A stretch of DNA of 64,000 nucleotides from Ruminococcus sp. (GTDB taxonomy: Bacteria; Bacillota; Clostridia; Oscillospirales; Ruminococcaceae), in the NCBI GenBank assembly GCA_022768805.1, contig JALELB010000032.1, positions 1 to 64,000 of the forward strand. Direction: 5' to 3'. The notes below the pieces were generated by a model. That model had not been told where the DNA came from. It searched no databases and worked only from the letters and a program-made list of their open reading frames with translations. Below, in pieces: positions 17,866 through 26,761 of the stretch (position 1 is its first letter; each line of letters starts with the position of its first letter). A program made the position numbers and the translations under genes.

Positions 17866-17932
17866 TGAATATTTATACTGCATATTCAGTATAATATCCA
17901 GGTTTATTCAGAAAAATGTGCATAAATATTCA
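17866..17932 (+). promoter_or_regulatory. ARG-box-like operators upstream of argG
   Basis: Two sites look like ArgR/AhrC operators. The first is the inverted repeat TGAATAT (17866-17872) and ATATTCA (17882-17888). The second is TGCATAAATATTCA (17919-17932), eight bases before the -35. Both resemble the ARG box TGAATAAATATTCA. Arginine-dependent repression is the expected outcome; argR itself is not in the window. Confidence 0.7.
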
Positions 17933-17940
17933 AAAAGCCC

Positions 17941-17968
17941 TTGACAAATCCCCGAAAGGGTGTATAAT
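17941..17968 (+). promoter_or_regulatory. argG promoter
   Basis: TTGACA (17941-17946), 16-bp spacer, TATAAT (17963-17968), both consensus. The start is expected near 17975, leaving about 37 bases before ATG 18012. Confidence 0.9.
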
Positions 17969-18011
17969 AAGGCTATACAAGCGACGAATATCAAACAGGA
18001 GGTTCTCAACA

Positions 18012-19241
18012 ATGGCAAAGGAAATCAAAAAGGTCGTACTGGCATACTCCGGCGGTCTGGACACATCCATCATTATTCCGTGGCTGAAGGAAAACTACAA
18101 CAACTGTGAGGTTATCGCAGTATCCGGCGACGTAGGGCAGGGCACCGAGCTGGACGGTCTGGAGGAAAAGGCAAAGAAGACCGGCGCATCCAAGCTGATC
18201 GTTGCTGATCTGAAAAAGGAATTCATCGAAGACTATGTATACCCCACCGTAAAGGCAGGGGCAGTTTACGAAAACCGCTATCTGCTGGGCACCTCCTTTG
18301 CACGGCCGATTATCGCAAAGCGCATTGCGGAAATTGCACTGGAGGAAGGCGCTGACGCCATCTGCCACGGCTGCACCGGCAAGGGCAACGACCAGGTTCG
18401 GTTCGAGCTTGCCATCAAGGCATTCGCTCCGGATATGGAGATCATCGCTCCCTGGAGAATCTGGAACATCAAGTCCCGGGACGAGGAAATCGACTACGCC
18501 GAGGCACACAACATCCCCCTGAAAATCAACCGGGAGACCAACTACTCCAAGGACAAGAACCTGTGGCACCTGTCCCACGAGGGTCTGGATCTGGAGGATC
18601 CGGCAAATGAGCCCCAGTACAACAAGCCGGGCTTCCTAGAGCTGGGCGTTTCCCCGGAAATGGCGCCCGACAAGCCTACATACATCACCATCCACTTTGA
18701 TAAGGGCGTGCCCACCATGCTGGACGGTGTGGAGCTGGACGGTGTGGGTATGGTTTCCGCCCTCAACAAGCTGGGCGGCGAAAACGGCATCGGCCTTGCT
18801 GACCTGGTGGAGAACCGTCTGGTGGGCATGAAGTCCAGAGGCGTGTACGAAACCCCCGGCGGCGCCATCCTGTACCACGCACACGAGGTGCTGGAGACCA
18901 TCTGCCTGGACAAGGAAACTGCACGGATGAAGCAGTACCTGGGCATCAAGTTTGCAGACATCGTCTACAACGGTCAGTGGTTCACCCCTCTGCGGGAGGC
19001 GCTGAGTGCATTCGTAGACAAGACCCAGGAAACCGTAACCGGCGACGTGAAGCTGAAGCTGTACAAGGGCAACATCATCAACGCCGGCGTCACCTCTCCC
19101 TACACCCTGTACGATGAAGAGGTTGCCACCTTCGACGCTGACAACGTTTACAACCAGAAGGACAGCGCAGGGTTCATCAACCTGTTCGGTCTGCCCATCA
19201 AGGTTAAGGCAAAGCTGGATCAGAAGCGGAACAGCAAATAA
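18012..19241 (+). CDS. argG: Argininosuccinate synthase
   Basis: A 409-residue enzyme joining citrulline and aspartate with ATP to give argininosuccinate, the seventh step of arginine synthesis. The PP-loop AYSGGLDTS is at residues 11-19, with [10 protein letters not shown] near 95 and [14 protein letters not shown] near 118. Length is normal. ATG 18012 follows AGGAGG at a good distance, and the frame upstream lies within the promoter region. It is first in the arginine cluster behind ARG-box-like sites. A hairpin with T-run at 19262-19302 follows, so it may be transcribed partly on its own. Confidence 0.97.
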   Translation: MAKEIKKVVLAYSGGLDTSIIIPWLKENYNNCEVIAVSGDVGQGTELDGLEEKAKKTGASKLIVADLKKEFIEDYVYPTVKAGAVYENRYLLGTSFARPIIAKRIAEIALEEGADAICHGCTGKGNDQVRFELAIKAFAPDMEIIAPWRIWNIKSRDEEIDYAEAHNIPLKINRETNYSKDKNLWHLSHEGLDLEDPANEPQYNKPGFLELGVSPEMAPDKPTYITIHFDKGVPTMLDGVELDGVGMVSALNKLGGENGIGLADLVENRLVGMKSRGVYETPGGAILYHAHEVLETICLDKETARMKQYLGIKFADIVYNGQWFTPLREALSAFVDKTQETVTGDVKLKLYKGNIINAGVTSPYTLYDEEVATFDADNVYNQKDSAGFINLFGLPIKVKAKLDQKRNSK

Positions 19242-19261
19242 GCTCCCATTCCAGATTCTAC

Positions 19262-19302
19262 ACACAGCACGGGCGGCAGTCACTGTCGCCCCCTGTGTTT
19301 TT
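19262..19302 (+). terminator. Terminator after argG
   Basis: Stem arms ACACAG plus GGGCG (19262-19275) pair with CGCCC plus CTGTGT (19287-19298), followed by TTTTT. Termination may be partial, because the following arginine genes have no obvious strong promoter. Confidence 0.7.
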
Positions 19303-19354
19303 CTGTCTATGGCAGACATACGAATTTTCCCGAAACATATAGGAGGATAAGATC

Positions 19355-20173
19355 ATGAAAAAAGCAAGACTGACTGCCGGCGTGCTGCTGCTGGCACTGG
19401 CGCTGGGGATGACCGCCTGCGGCGATGACAGCAGCACAGAAAGCACGAATTCCGCTGCTGCATCCACAGAGGCCGCAACAGAGGCTGAAACCACAGAAGC
19501 TGCAACCACGGAGGCTGCCACCACAGAAGCTGCCACCACGGAAGCTGCCACAGAGGCGCCCAAGGAGGAGGCTGTCCTGCCCACCAGCTATGCGGACTCC
19601 TACTGCAAGAAATTCTCGGAGCGGTATTCCGACGAAGCCCTGACCATGGACTGCACCATGAAGATGAACATGCTGGGCACCGAACTGGACTACAAGATCT
19701 ATGCCACCTACTCCAAGGAAAAGAATGCCATGTACTCGGATATGACCATGTCCGGAGGCGGGGAGACCTATTCCATTATCATGTACTGGGACAAGGATTC
19801 CTGCTACACCCTTCTGCCGGTGGAGAAGCTCTACTCGGTGAAGAACGAGGGGCTGGACATGGAGGAATATATGGAAGAAAACGGCATGGGTAATGTGGTA
19901 GGCGCCGCCGAGGATATGGAGCTGAAAAAGGCGGAATTCGTCACCGTAAACGGAAAGGAATGCGTCCGGGAAACCTTTAAGCAGGATACTGCCGACGCTA
20001 CCTATGTCTTTGATCTGGCAACCGGGGATCTGCTGTCCATCAGCACCAGCATGGAGGGTGCGGAGCTCACCAGCATGCAGTTCAACACCCTCAACGGCAC
20101 CTGTGACGAAAGCAAGCTCCAGAAGCCGGATCTCACCGGCTACACCAAGTCCGACACGGATCTTTCCGACTGA
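19355..20173 (+). CDS. Lipoprotein of unknown function within the arginine cluster
   Basis: A 272-residue predicted lipoprotein with lipobox LGMTAC (Cys near residue 22). A low-complexity EAATT/TEAAT linker spans about residues 28-68. A folded C-terminal domain begins near SYADSYCKKFSERY and alternates beta strands, including TMDCTMKMNMLGTELDYKIYA, MTMSGGGETYSIIM and VNGKECVRETF. That pattern recalls outer-surface LolA/LppX-like half-barrel folds in other lipoproteins, but this is only a shape impression. ATG 19355 follows AGGAGG. It sits between argG and argH, 28 bases before argH, so it is probably co-expressed with arginine genes; a link to arginine is not evident from its sequence. Confidence 0.82.
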   Translation: MKKARLTAGVLLLALALGMTACGDDSSTESTNSAAASTEAATEAETTEAATTEAATTEAATTEAATEAPKEEAVLPTSYADSYCKKFSERYSDEALTMDCTMKMNMLGTELDYKIYATYSKEKNAMYSDMTMSGGGETYSIIMYWDKDSCYTLLPVEKLYSVKNEGLDMEEYMEENGMGNVVGAAEDMELKKAEFVTVNGKECVRETFKQDTADATYVFDLATGDLLSISTSMEGAELTSMQFNTLNGTCDESKLQKPDLTGYTKSDTDLSD

Positions 20174-20201
20174 TCCGGGACCAAGAGAAAGGAAGAGGGC
20201 T

Positions 20202-21587
20202 ATGGCAAAATTATGGGCAGGCAGGTTTTCCAAGGAGGTTGACGAAACCGTCAACGCCTTCAATTCCTCCATTGCCTTTGACGGAAGAATGTATAAAGAG
20301 GATATTACCGGCAGCATCGCCCACGCCACCATGCTGGGGGACTGCGGCATTATCCCCAAGGCGGACAGCCTGCAGATCATCGAAGGGCTGAAGGGTATTC
20401 TTGAGGATCTGGAATCCGGCGCACTGGAGCTTGACCCTACGGCGGAGGATATCCACATGTTCGTGGAGGCAGAGCTGACCAAGCGGCTGGGGGATGTGGG
20501 CAAGCGGCTCCACACCGCCCGTTCCCGGAACGACCAGGTTGCCCTGGACATCCGGCTGTATCTCCGGGCGGAAATGGGCGAAATCCGGGGGCTTATCGCC
20601 AAGCTGCTGCACACCCTGTGCGATCTGGCTCAGCAGCATCTGGACACCGTTATGCCGGGCTATACCCATCTTCAGCGGGCGCAGCCCATTACCCTGGGGC
20701 ATCATCTCATGGCATATGCCCAGATGCTGCTGCGGGACTATGACCGGCTGGTGGATACGGAAAAGCGTATGAATTACTGTCCCCTGGGCAGCTGTGCCCT
20801 GGCAGGCACCACCTACCCCATCGACCGGCAGCAGACCGCCCGGCTTTTGGGCTTTACTGCACCCATGGCAAACAGCCTGGACGGCGTATCCGACCGGGAC
20901 AGCTGCGTGGAGCTGGCAAACGCCCTGGCGCTGCTGATGACCCATCTTTCCCGGTTCTCCGAGGAGATCATCCTGTGGTGCTCCTGGGAGTTCAAGTTCA
21001 TTGAGCTGGACGACGCCTACGCCACCGGCAGCTCCATCATGCCCCAGAAGAAGAACCCGGATATTACCGAGCTGATCCGGGGCAAGACCGGCAGAGTGGT
21101 GGGGGATCTGACCACCCTGCTGGCTATGCTCAAGGGGCTGCCCCTTGCCTACAACAAGGATATGCAGGAGGACAAGGAGGCCATCTTTGACGCCATCGAC
21201 AACGTGAAGCTGTGTCTGAGAACCTTCACCCCCATGCTTGCCACCATGCGTGTTCTCAAGGACAATATGCGTGCCGCAGCAGCCCGGGGCTTTATCAACG
21301 CCACCGACTGTGCGGACTATCTGGTAAAGAAGGGGCTGCCCTTCCGGGATGCCTATAAGATCACCGGCACCCTGGTTGCCGCATGCATTGACCAGGGGCT
21401 GACCCTGGAGACCCTGCCCCTGGAAAGCTACAAGGCTATGCACCCCCTGTTTGAGGAGGACGTATACCAGGCAATCAGTCTGGACACCTGCGTCCGGGAG
21501 CGCCGCTCCGAGGGCGGCCCTGCGCCGGAATCCGTCCAGCGTCAGATTGATCTGACCCGGGCACAGATGGAGGCCTGGGGCATATGA
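20202..21587 (+). CDS. argH: Argininosuccinate lyase
   Basis: A 461-residue enzyme of the fumarase/aspartase superfamily that splits argininosuccinate into arginine and fumarate. It begins KLWAGRFSK, and contains HTARSRNDQVALD near residue 108 and the signature GSSIMPQKKNPD near 275-286, whose second serine is the catalytic base. Length is normal. ATG 20202 has GAAAGGAAGAGGG upstream; the open frame extends earlier inside the lipoprotein gene and is a shadow there. Its last four bases overlap the start of a small membrane protein gene. Confidence 0.97.
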   Translation: MAKLWAGRFSKEVDETVNAFNSSIAFDGRMYKEDITGSIAHATMLGDCGIIPKADSLQIIEGLKGILEDLESGALELDPTAEDIHMFVEAELTKRLGDVGKRLHTARSRNDQVALDIRLYLRAEMGEIRGLIAKLLHTLCDLAQQHLDTVMPGYTHLQRAQPITLGHHLMAYAQMLLRDYDRLVDTEKRMNYCPLGSCALAGTTYPIDRQQTARLLGFTAPMANSLDGVSDRDSCVELANALALLMTHLSRFSEEIILWCSWEFKFIELDDAYATGSSIMPQKKNPDITELIRGKTGRVVGDLTTLLAMLKGLPLAYNKDMQEDKEAIFDAIDNVKLCLRTFTPMLATMRVLKDNMRAAAARGFINATDCADYLVKKGLPFRDAYKITGTLVAACIDQGLTLETLPLESYKAMHPLFEEDVYQAISLDTCVRERRSEGGPAPESVQRQIDLTRAQMEAWGI

Positions 21588-21790
21588 AGGGCAGACAGCT
21601 GAAATTCATCCTGCTGCTTTGCACCCTTGCGGTGCTGGCATATCTGGCGGGAGAGATCCTGCTGCTGTTCGTGTTTGACAACAACAATATCTGGGTATCC
21701 CGGGGCTGGCTGATCGCTGTGTTCCTTGCAACCCTTGTCATCAGCGTATGGAAATGCCCCAGGGATCCGGATCAACACAAAGGAGAATGA
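21584..21790 (+). CDS. Small two-helix membrane protein
   Basis: A 68-residue protein with two predicted membrane helices (about residues 7-31 and 39-57) and a short charged tail (KCPRDPDQHKGE). It starts at an ATGA overlap with argH and ends three bases before argC, so it is translationally coupled inside the arginine operon. No family was recognised. It may be a real small membrane protein, since codon use and spacing match its neighbours and its SD-like GAGGCC lies just upstream. A role in arginine export or regulation would be speculation. Confidence 0.65.
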   Translation: MKGRQLKFILLLCTLAVLAYLAGEILLLFVFDNNNIWVSRGWLIAVFLATLVISVWKCPRDPDQHKGE

Positions 21791-21793
21791 CTT

Positions 21794-22759
21794 ATGCCGG
21801 TTCAGGTTTATATTGACGGACAGGAGGGTACCACCGGGCTGAAAATCCTGGAGCGCTTTGAGGGCCGCAGTGACATTGCCCTGCTGAAGATCGACCCGGA
21901 AAAGCGGAAGGACAACGCAGAGCGGAAGCGGCTGATCCACCAGTCGGACATTACCTTCCTGTGCCTGCCGGACGCTGCCGCTGTGGAGGCTGTGGCGCTG
22001 GCGGAGGGCAGCAACACCCGTATCATTGACGCCTCCACCGCCCACCGGACCAATCCGGACTGGGCATACGGCTTTCCGGAGCTGAGCGACGCCCACCGGG
22101 AGAAGATCCGCACCAGTCAGAGAGTGGCGGTGCCGGGCTGCTACGCCAGCGGCTTTATTTCCCTGGTGTATCCCCTGGTGCAGGCAGGGATTCTGCCGGC
22201 GGATTACCCGGTAACCGCATATGCCCTGTCCGGCTACAGTGGGGGAGGGAAAAAGGCCATCGCCCAGTATACGGATCCCAACCGGGACAGCTGCTTTGAC
22301 GCTCCCCGGCTCTATGCCCTGGGGCAGACCCACAAGCATATGCCGGAAATGCAGAAAATTTCCGGGCTGGCGTATCCGCCCATGTTCAACCCCATCATCT
22401 GCGACTATTTCAACGGCATGATCGTGTGCGTGCCCATTCTGACCCGGCTGCTGCCCAAAGCAGTGACCCCGGAGCAGGTACACGCCGCCTTTGCCGCCCA
22501 CTATGCAAACCAGCGCTTTGTACACGTAACCGCCCTCCAGGGCAGCGACGTGCTGCCGGACGGGTTCATGTCCGCAAATCCCCTTGCCGGCACCAATGAC
22601 CTGGAGGTATTCGTCTGCGGCAATGCAGACCGGATTCTGTTGTGCGCACGGCTGGACAATCTGGGCAAGGGCGCATCCGGTGCGGCAGTACAGTGTATGA
22701 ATCTCATGATCGGGGCGCCGGAGGATACGGGTCTGACCTCGATCTACGAAAAGGAGTAA
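21794..22759 (+). CDS. argC: N-acetyl-gamma-glutamyl-phosphate reductase (short form)
   Basis: A 321-residue NADPH-dependent reductase converting N-acetylglutamyl-5-phosphate to the semialdehyde, the third step of arginine synthesis. It is the short type 2 form: VYIDGQEGTTGLKI at the N-terminus replaces the longer GASGYTG type, LIDASTAHR-like IIDASTAHRTNPDW is near residue 78, and the catalytic Cys lies in VPGCYASGF near 115. ATG 21794 follows AGGAG at a short distance from the previous stop. It is six bases before argJ. Confidence 0.93.
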   Translation: MPVQVYIDGQEGTTGLKILERFEGRSDIALLKIDPEKRKDNAERKRLIHQSDITFLCLPDAAAVEAVALAEGSNTRIIDASTAHRTNPDWAYGFPELSDAHREKIRTSQRVAVPGCYASGFISLVYPLVQAGILPADYPVTAYALSGYSGGGKKAIAQYTDPNRDSCFDAPRLYALGQTHKHMPEMQKISGLAYPPMFNPIICDYFNGMIVCVPILTRLLPKAVTPEQVHAAFAAHYANQRFVHVTALQGSDVLPDGFMSANPLAGTNDLEVFVCGNADRILLCARLDNLGKGASGAAVQCMNLMIGAPEDTGLTSIYEKE

Positions 22760-22765
22760 GCAGCA

Positions 22766-24040
22766 ATGAAGCTTCAGAAATTTGACGGCTATACATTCAT
22801 TGACGGGGGCGTATGCGCTGCACAGGGCTTTCTGGCAAACGGCATTCAGTGCGGCCTTGCCCACAAGGCGCTCAGTGAGGATGCCCCCTCTCCCACGGCG
22901 GGAAAGAAGAAAAACGACCTGGCGGTAATCTATGCGGAAAATCCCTGCGCTGCCGCAGCGGTATACACCACCAACAAGGTGAAGGGCGCCCCCATTCTGG
23001 TAACCCGGGAGCATCTGAAAAACGGCACCGCCCAGGCGGTGATCGTCAACTCCGTTAACGCCAACACCTGCAACCCGGACGGAGTGGAAAAGGCAACGGA
23101 AATGTGCCGGCTGGCGGCACAGGCACTGAAGCTGGAGGAAAGCGAGATCATCGTAGCCTCCACCGGGGTCATCGGCCAGGTGCTGCCCATCGAGCCCATC
23201 GCAGCTGCGGTACCGGAGCTTTGCAAGGGGCTGAACGCCAAGGGGAATGCCGCCGCAGTGGAGGCCATCATGACCACCGACACCATGCCCAAGGAGATTG
23301 CGGTTTCCTTTACCCTGGGGGGAAAGCCCTGTAAGCTGGGGGGCATGCTCAAGGGAAGCGGCATGATCCATCCCAATATGGCAACCACCCTCACCTTCCT
23401 GACCACGGACGCTGACATTGCCCCGGCAATGCTCCAGCAGGCATTGTCCGACGTGGTGAAGCTCACCCTGAACCGGGTCAGCGTGGACGGGGACACCTCC
23501 ACCAACGATATGGTCTGCGTGCTTGCCAACGGCAAAGCTGGCAATGAACCCATCCGCACCCCCAACGCAGAGTATGACGTGTTCAAGCAGGCGCTGTATG
23601 TGATTCTCATGAACCTTGCCCGGATGATGGCACGGGACGGAGAGGGCGCCACCAAGCTCATCACCTGCCTGTGCGAGGGTGCGCCGGACGAACAGACGGC
23701 GGAGATCGTGGCAAAGAGCGTCATCACCTCCAGTCTGGTGAAAACCGCCATTTTCGGCAAGGATGCAAACTGGGGCAGAATCGCCTGTGCCGCCGGCTAT
23801 GCCCAGGCGGACTTCGACCTGGAAAAGCTGGACATTGACGTTGCCTCCGAGGCCGGCAGAATCGCCGCATGCCGGAAGGGCACCATTCCGGACTTTTCCG
23901 AGGAGGAGGCTGCAAAGATCCTGGCGGAGGAGGAGATCCGCATCTGCATCAACCTGAACAGCGGCATGTGCAGCGCAGTCTGCTGGGGCTGTGACCTGAC
24001 CTATGACTATGTGAAGATCAACGGTGATTACCGGTCATAA
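22766..24040 (+). CDS. argJ: Bifunctional glutamate N-acetyltransferase/ornithine acetyltransferase
   Basis: A 424-residue ArgJ, which moves the acetyl group from N-acetylornithine to glutamate and so recycles it in the cyclic arginine pathway. The autocleavage region KGSGMIHPNMATTLTF is near residues 192-207, with cleavage expected before the first Thr of ATTL to give alpha and beta chains. VDGDTSTNDMV near 245 and GRIACAAGYA near 338 are also typical. Whether it also uses acetyl-CoA (the argA step) cannot be read from sequence. ATG 22766 has AAAGGAG upstream. argB follows after 28 bases. Confidence 0.95.
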   Translation: MKLQKFDGYTFIDGGVCAAQGFLANGIQCGLAHKALSEDAPSPTAGKKKNDLAVIYAENPCAAAAVYTTNKVKGAPILVTREHLKNGTAQAVIVNSVNANTCNPDGVEKATEMCRLAAQALKLEESEIIVASTGVIGQVLPIEPIAAAVPELCKGLNAKGNAAAVEAIMTTDTMPKEIAVSFTLGGKPCKLGGMLKGSGMIHPNMATTLTFLTTDADIAPAMLQQALSDVVKLTLNRVSVDGDTSTNDMVCVLANGKAGNEPIRTPNAEYDVFKQALYVILMNLARMMARDGEGATKLITCLCEGAPDEQTAEIVAKSVITSSLVKTAIFGKDANWGRIACAAGYAQADFDLEKLDIDVASEAGRIAACRKGTIPDFSEEEAAKILAEEEIRICINLNSGMCSAVCWGCDLTYDYVKINGDYRS

Positions 24041-24068
24041 CAACATCAAACAATTTGGAGTGATACAT

Positions 24069-24938
24069 ATGGAATTCCCAGAGAATATTCCCAACTCGGT
24101 CCGGTCCAGGATCCTGATTGACGCCCTGCCCCACATTCAGCGCTACAACGGCAAGATCGTGGTGGTCAAGTACGGGGGAAACGCCATGACCAACGACGCC
24201 CTGAAGCAGGCAGTCATGAGCGACATTGTGCTGCTGTCCCTGGTGGGCATCAAGGTGGTGCTGGTACACGGAGGCGGCCCGGAGATCAACGACATGCTCC
24301 GGCGGCTGAACATCGAAAGCAAATTCATCGGCGGCCTCCGATACACGGACAGGGAAACCGTGGACGTGGTCAAGATGGTGCTGGCAGGAAAGGTCAACAA
24401 GGAGCTGGTTGCCCTGCTGGCTGAGCACCAGGGCAGTGCCATTGGTCTGTGCGGCATCGACGGCCAGATGCTCATGGCGGAAAAGGTGCAGAGCGAGCAG
24501 GATCTGGGCTATGTGGGCAATATCGTCAGCGTGAACACCAAGCCCATTCTGGACGCCCTGAACGGGGGCTATGTGCCGGTCATCGCCACGGTGGCAAGCA
24601 GCAAATCCGGCGAAACCTACAACGTGAATGCGGACACTGCTGCGGCACGGATCGCTGCGGAGCTGAAGGCGGAAAACCTGATTCTCATGACGGACATTGC
24701 AGGGCTCATGCGGGACAAGGACGACCCCTCCACCCTGATGCCCTTTGTGAACGTCAGTGAGGTGCCCTTCCTCAAGCGCCAGGGCATCATCTCCGGAGGC
24801 ATGATTCCCAAGATTGACTGCTGTGTGGAGGCAGTCCGCCGGGGGGTACACAAAACGGTCATTATCGACGGCAGAATCCCCCACTCCATCCTCATCGAGC
24901 TTTTGTCCAACGAGGGCATCGGCACCCAGTTCAAATAA
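24069..24938 (+). CDS. argB: Acetylglutamate kinase
   Basis: A 289-residue amino-acid kinase family enzyme phosphorylating N-acetylglutamate, usually the feedback-controlled step. VVKYGGNAM near residue 34, LVHGGGPEIN near 71 and the substrate Arg region FIGGLRYTD near 88 are clear. The N-terminal helix before the kinase core (NIPNSVRSRILIDALPHIQ) is the type associated with hexameric, arginine-inhibited kinases, so feedback inhibition is likely (inference). ATG 24069 follows GGAGTGAT. A separate promoter for argD lies just downstream. Confidence 0.95.
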   Translation: MEFPENIPNSVRSRILIDALPHIQRYNGKIVVVKYGGNAMTNDALKQAVMSDIVLLSLVGIKVVLVHGGGPEINDMLRRLNIESKFIGGLRYTDRETVDVVKMVLAGKVNKELVALLAEHQGSAIGLCGIDGQMLMAEKVQSEQDLGYVGNIVSVNTKPILDALNGGYVPVIATVASSKSGETYNVNADTAAARIAAELKAENLILMTDIAGLMRDKDDPSTLMPFVNVSEVPFLKRQGIISGGMIPKIDCCVEAVRRGVHKTVIIDGRIPHSILIELLSNEGIGTQFK

Positions 24939-24974
24939 ACCGCAAATGTATTGACTTGTTCATAAACTAAAGCA

Positions 24975-25003
24975 TTGCATTTTCCCCCGGCTCGGAGTAA
25001 AAT
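24975..25003 (+). promoter_or_regulatory. Internal promoter before argD
   Basis: TTGCAT (24975-24980), 17-bp spacer, TAAAAT (24998-25003), in the 122-base gap after argB. It would allow argD, the LURP-one-like gene and argF to be transcribed separately. No clear ARG box was seen here. Confidence 0.65.
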
Positions 25004-25060
25004 AGAGATGCAGGGAAAATTGCACAAAAAGCAATCCCCATAGCAAAGGAGATTATCCGA

Positions 25061-26227
25061 ATGGATACAATAGAACGGTTTGACAGCCATGTGATGCAGA
25101 CCTACGACAGGCTGCCCCTGGTGATGGAAAAGGGCTCCGGCAGGACCTGCACCGGTGAAGACGGCCGGCGTTACCTGGACTTCGGCAGCGGTATCGGCAC
25201 AAACAGCCTTGGCTACTGCGATCCCGCATGGGCGGAGGCAGTCTGTGCCCAGGTTCGCAGCATGCAGCACACCTCCAATTATTACTATACAAAAGTACAG
25301 GCGGATTTTGCAGAACAGCTCTGTGAAATTACCGGCTATAAACGGGTGTTCTTTGGCAATTCCGGTGCGGAGGCCAATGAGTGCGCCATAAAGCTGGCGA
25401 GAAAATACAGCTTTGATAAATACGGCGAAGGCCGGAACGTCATTATCACCCTGCGCAACTCCTTTCACGGCAGAACCATGGCCACCCTCAGCGCCACCGG
25501 TCAGGACTGCTTCCACAACTATTTCTTCCCCTTTCCGGAGGGCTTTGTCTACGCCCAGGCCAATAACCTTGACGATCTGCTGAAAAACATGCACAGCAAC
25601 GTATGTGCCGTCATGCTGGAATACATCCAGGGAGAGGGGGGCGTGGTGCCCCTGGACAGCAAGTATGTGGATCAGCTCTATGATATCTGCGCAAAGCGGG
25701 ATATTCTGGTGATCGCCGACGAGGTGCAGACCGGCGCAGGCCGGACCGGCACCTTCCTTGCCGGGGAACAGTACGCCAAGAAGGCGGACATTACCACCCT
25801 TGCCAAGGGGCTGGGCGGGGGACTTCCCATTGGCGCCTGCCTTGCCAACGGCAAATGCGCCGACGTGCTCACCAAGGGCATGCACGGCTCCACCTTCGGC
25901 GGCAATCCGGTGGTATGCGCCGGCGGCCTTGCGGTGCTGGAGCAGGTTGCAAAGCCGGATTTCCTGGCACAAGTGCTGGCAAAGGGAGCCCATATCCGTG
26001 CAGCCCTCCGGGATTGTGAGGAGGTCACGGAGATTACCGGTCTGGGGCTCATGCTGGGGCTGACCTTAAAATCCAAGCAGGCAGCGGACATCAAGCAGGC
26101 AGCCTTTGAACGGGGGCTGCTGGTGCTGACCGCAAAGGATAAGGTCCGGTTGCTGCCGCCGCTGAATATCACCACCGGGGAGCTGGACACCGGTCTTGCC
26201 ATTCTGAAAGACTGTCTGACAGCATAA
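25061..26227 (+). CDS. argD: Acetylornithine aminotransferase
   Basis: A 388-residue class III PLP aminotransferase making N-acetylornithine. DFGSGIGTNSLGY near residue 43, FFGNSGAEANECAIKLAR near 98, NSFHGRTMATLSATGQ near 127, the metal-like IADEVQTGAGRTGTF near 217, and the PLP lysine in TTLAKGLGGGLP near 247 are all present. ATG 25061 follows AAAGGAG. It has its own candidate promoter. The neighbours make acetylornithine, rather than succinyldiaminopimelate or GABA, the expected substrate. Confidence 0.95.
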   Translation: MDTIERFDSHVMQTYDRLPLVMEKGSGRTCTGEDGRRYLDFGSGIGTNSLGYCDPAWAEAVCAQVRSMQHTSNYYYTKVQADFAEQLCEITGYKRVFFGNSGAEANECAIKLARKYSFDKYGEGRNVIITLRNSFHGRTMATLSATGQDCFHNYFFPFPEGFVYAQANNLDDLLKNMHSNVCAVMLEYIQGEGGVVPLDSKYVDQLYDICAKRDILVIADEVQTGAGRTGTFLAGEQYAKKADITTLAKGLGGGLPIGACLANGKCADVLTKGMHGSTFGGNPVVCAGGLAVLEQVAKPDFLAQVLAKGAHIRAALRDCEEVTEITGLGLMLGLTLKSKQAADIKQAAFERGLLVLTAKDKVRLLPPLNITTGELDTGLAILKDCLTA

Positions 26228-26286
26228 GCTGCCGGAGTGCCCGGTGCAGGATTACCTATTACATATCATCGGGGGGGAACGCTTAT

Positions 26287-26748
26287 ATGGTACTCTACAT
26301 CATTCCCAAGGGGAGCAAATACACCGTACAGGACGAAAAGGGCCGGATCATCTACACCATCAAGAAAAAGGGCTTCGGCGGCAAGCTGCAGCTTTTTGAT
26401 GCCAGCGGCTACGAAATGTACACCATGACAAGCGATTTTTCCGAAAAGCACCCCTCCTTTGACATACTGCTGGATGACAAGCCATATATTATGGTCAAAT
26501 GCAAATCCCGGTTTCTGGACCCTTCCCTGATGGGTCAGGGCAATATGGGCATGTACTGGCTGAAAAGCCAGGACCGGATTTGCTTTGATATGACCCGGAA
26601 CGATGTGTACATCGGCTCCATTCGGGCACAGAGCATGCCAAAGGGCGATGTTCAGTTTGAGATGAAAATCAACGACAAGGAGTTTGACGACGCACTGCCT
26701 TTTTTTGCGGTATGCATCGACTTCTCCTTTTACAAGTACAAGAAATAA
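26287..26748 (+). CDS. LURP-one-like/tubby-type beta-barrel protein (putative)
   Basis: A 153-residue soluble protein without signal or membrane helix. The opening pattern, YTVQDEKGRIIYTIKKKGFG then LQLFDASGYEMYTM, is a repeated beta-hairpin rhythm that resembles LURP-one/tubby-like barrel proteins, whose bacterial members are poorly understood. The middle includes IMVKCKSRFLDPSL and the end is IDFSFYKYKK. The assignment is by pattern only. It lies between argD and argF, 13 bases before argF, and should be co-transcribed. The SD is weak, only a run of G at 26271-26278. Confidence 0.6.
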   Translation: MVLYIIPKGSKYTVQDEKGRIIYTIKKKGFGGKLQLFDASGYEMYTMTSDFSEKHPSFDILLDDKPYIMVKCKSRFLDPSLMGQGNMGMYWLKSQDRICFDMTRNDVYIGSIRAQSMPKGDVQFEMKINDKEFDDALPFFAVCIDFSFYKYKK

Positions 26749-26761
26749 CGGAGGTTACACC

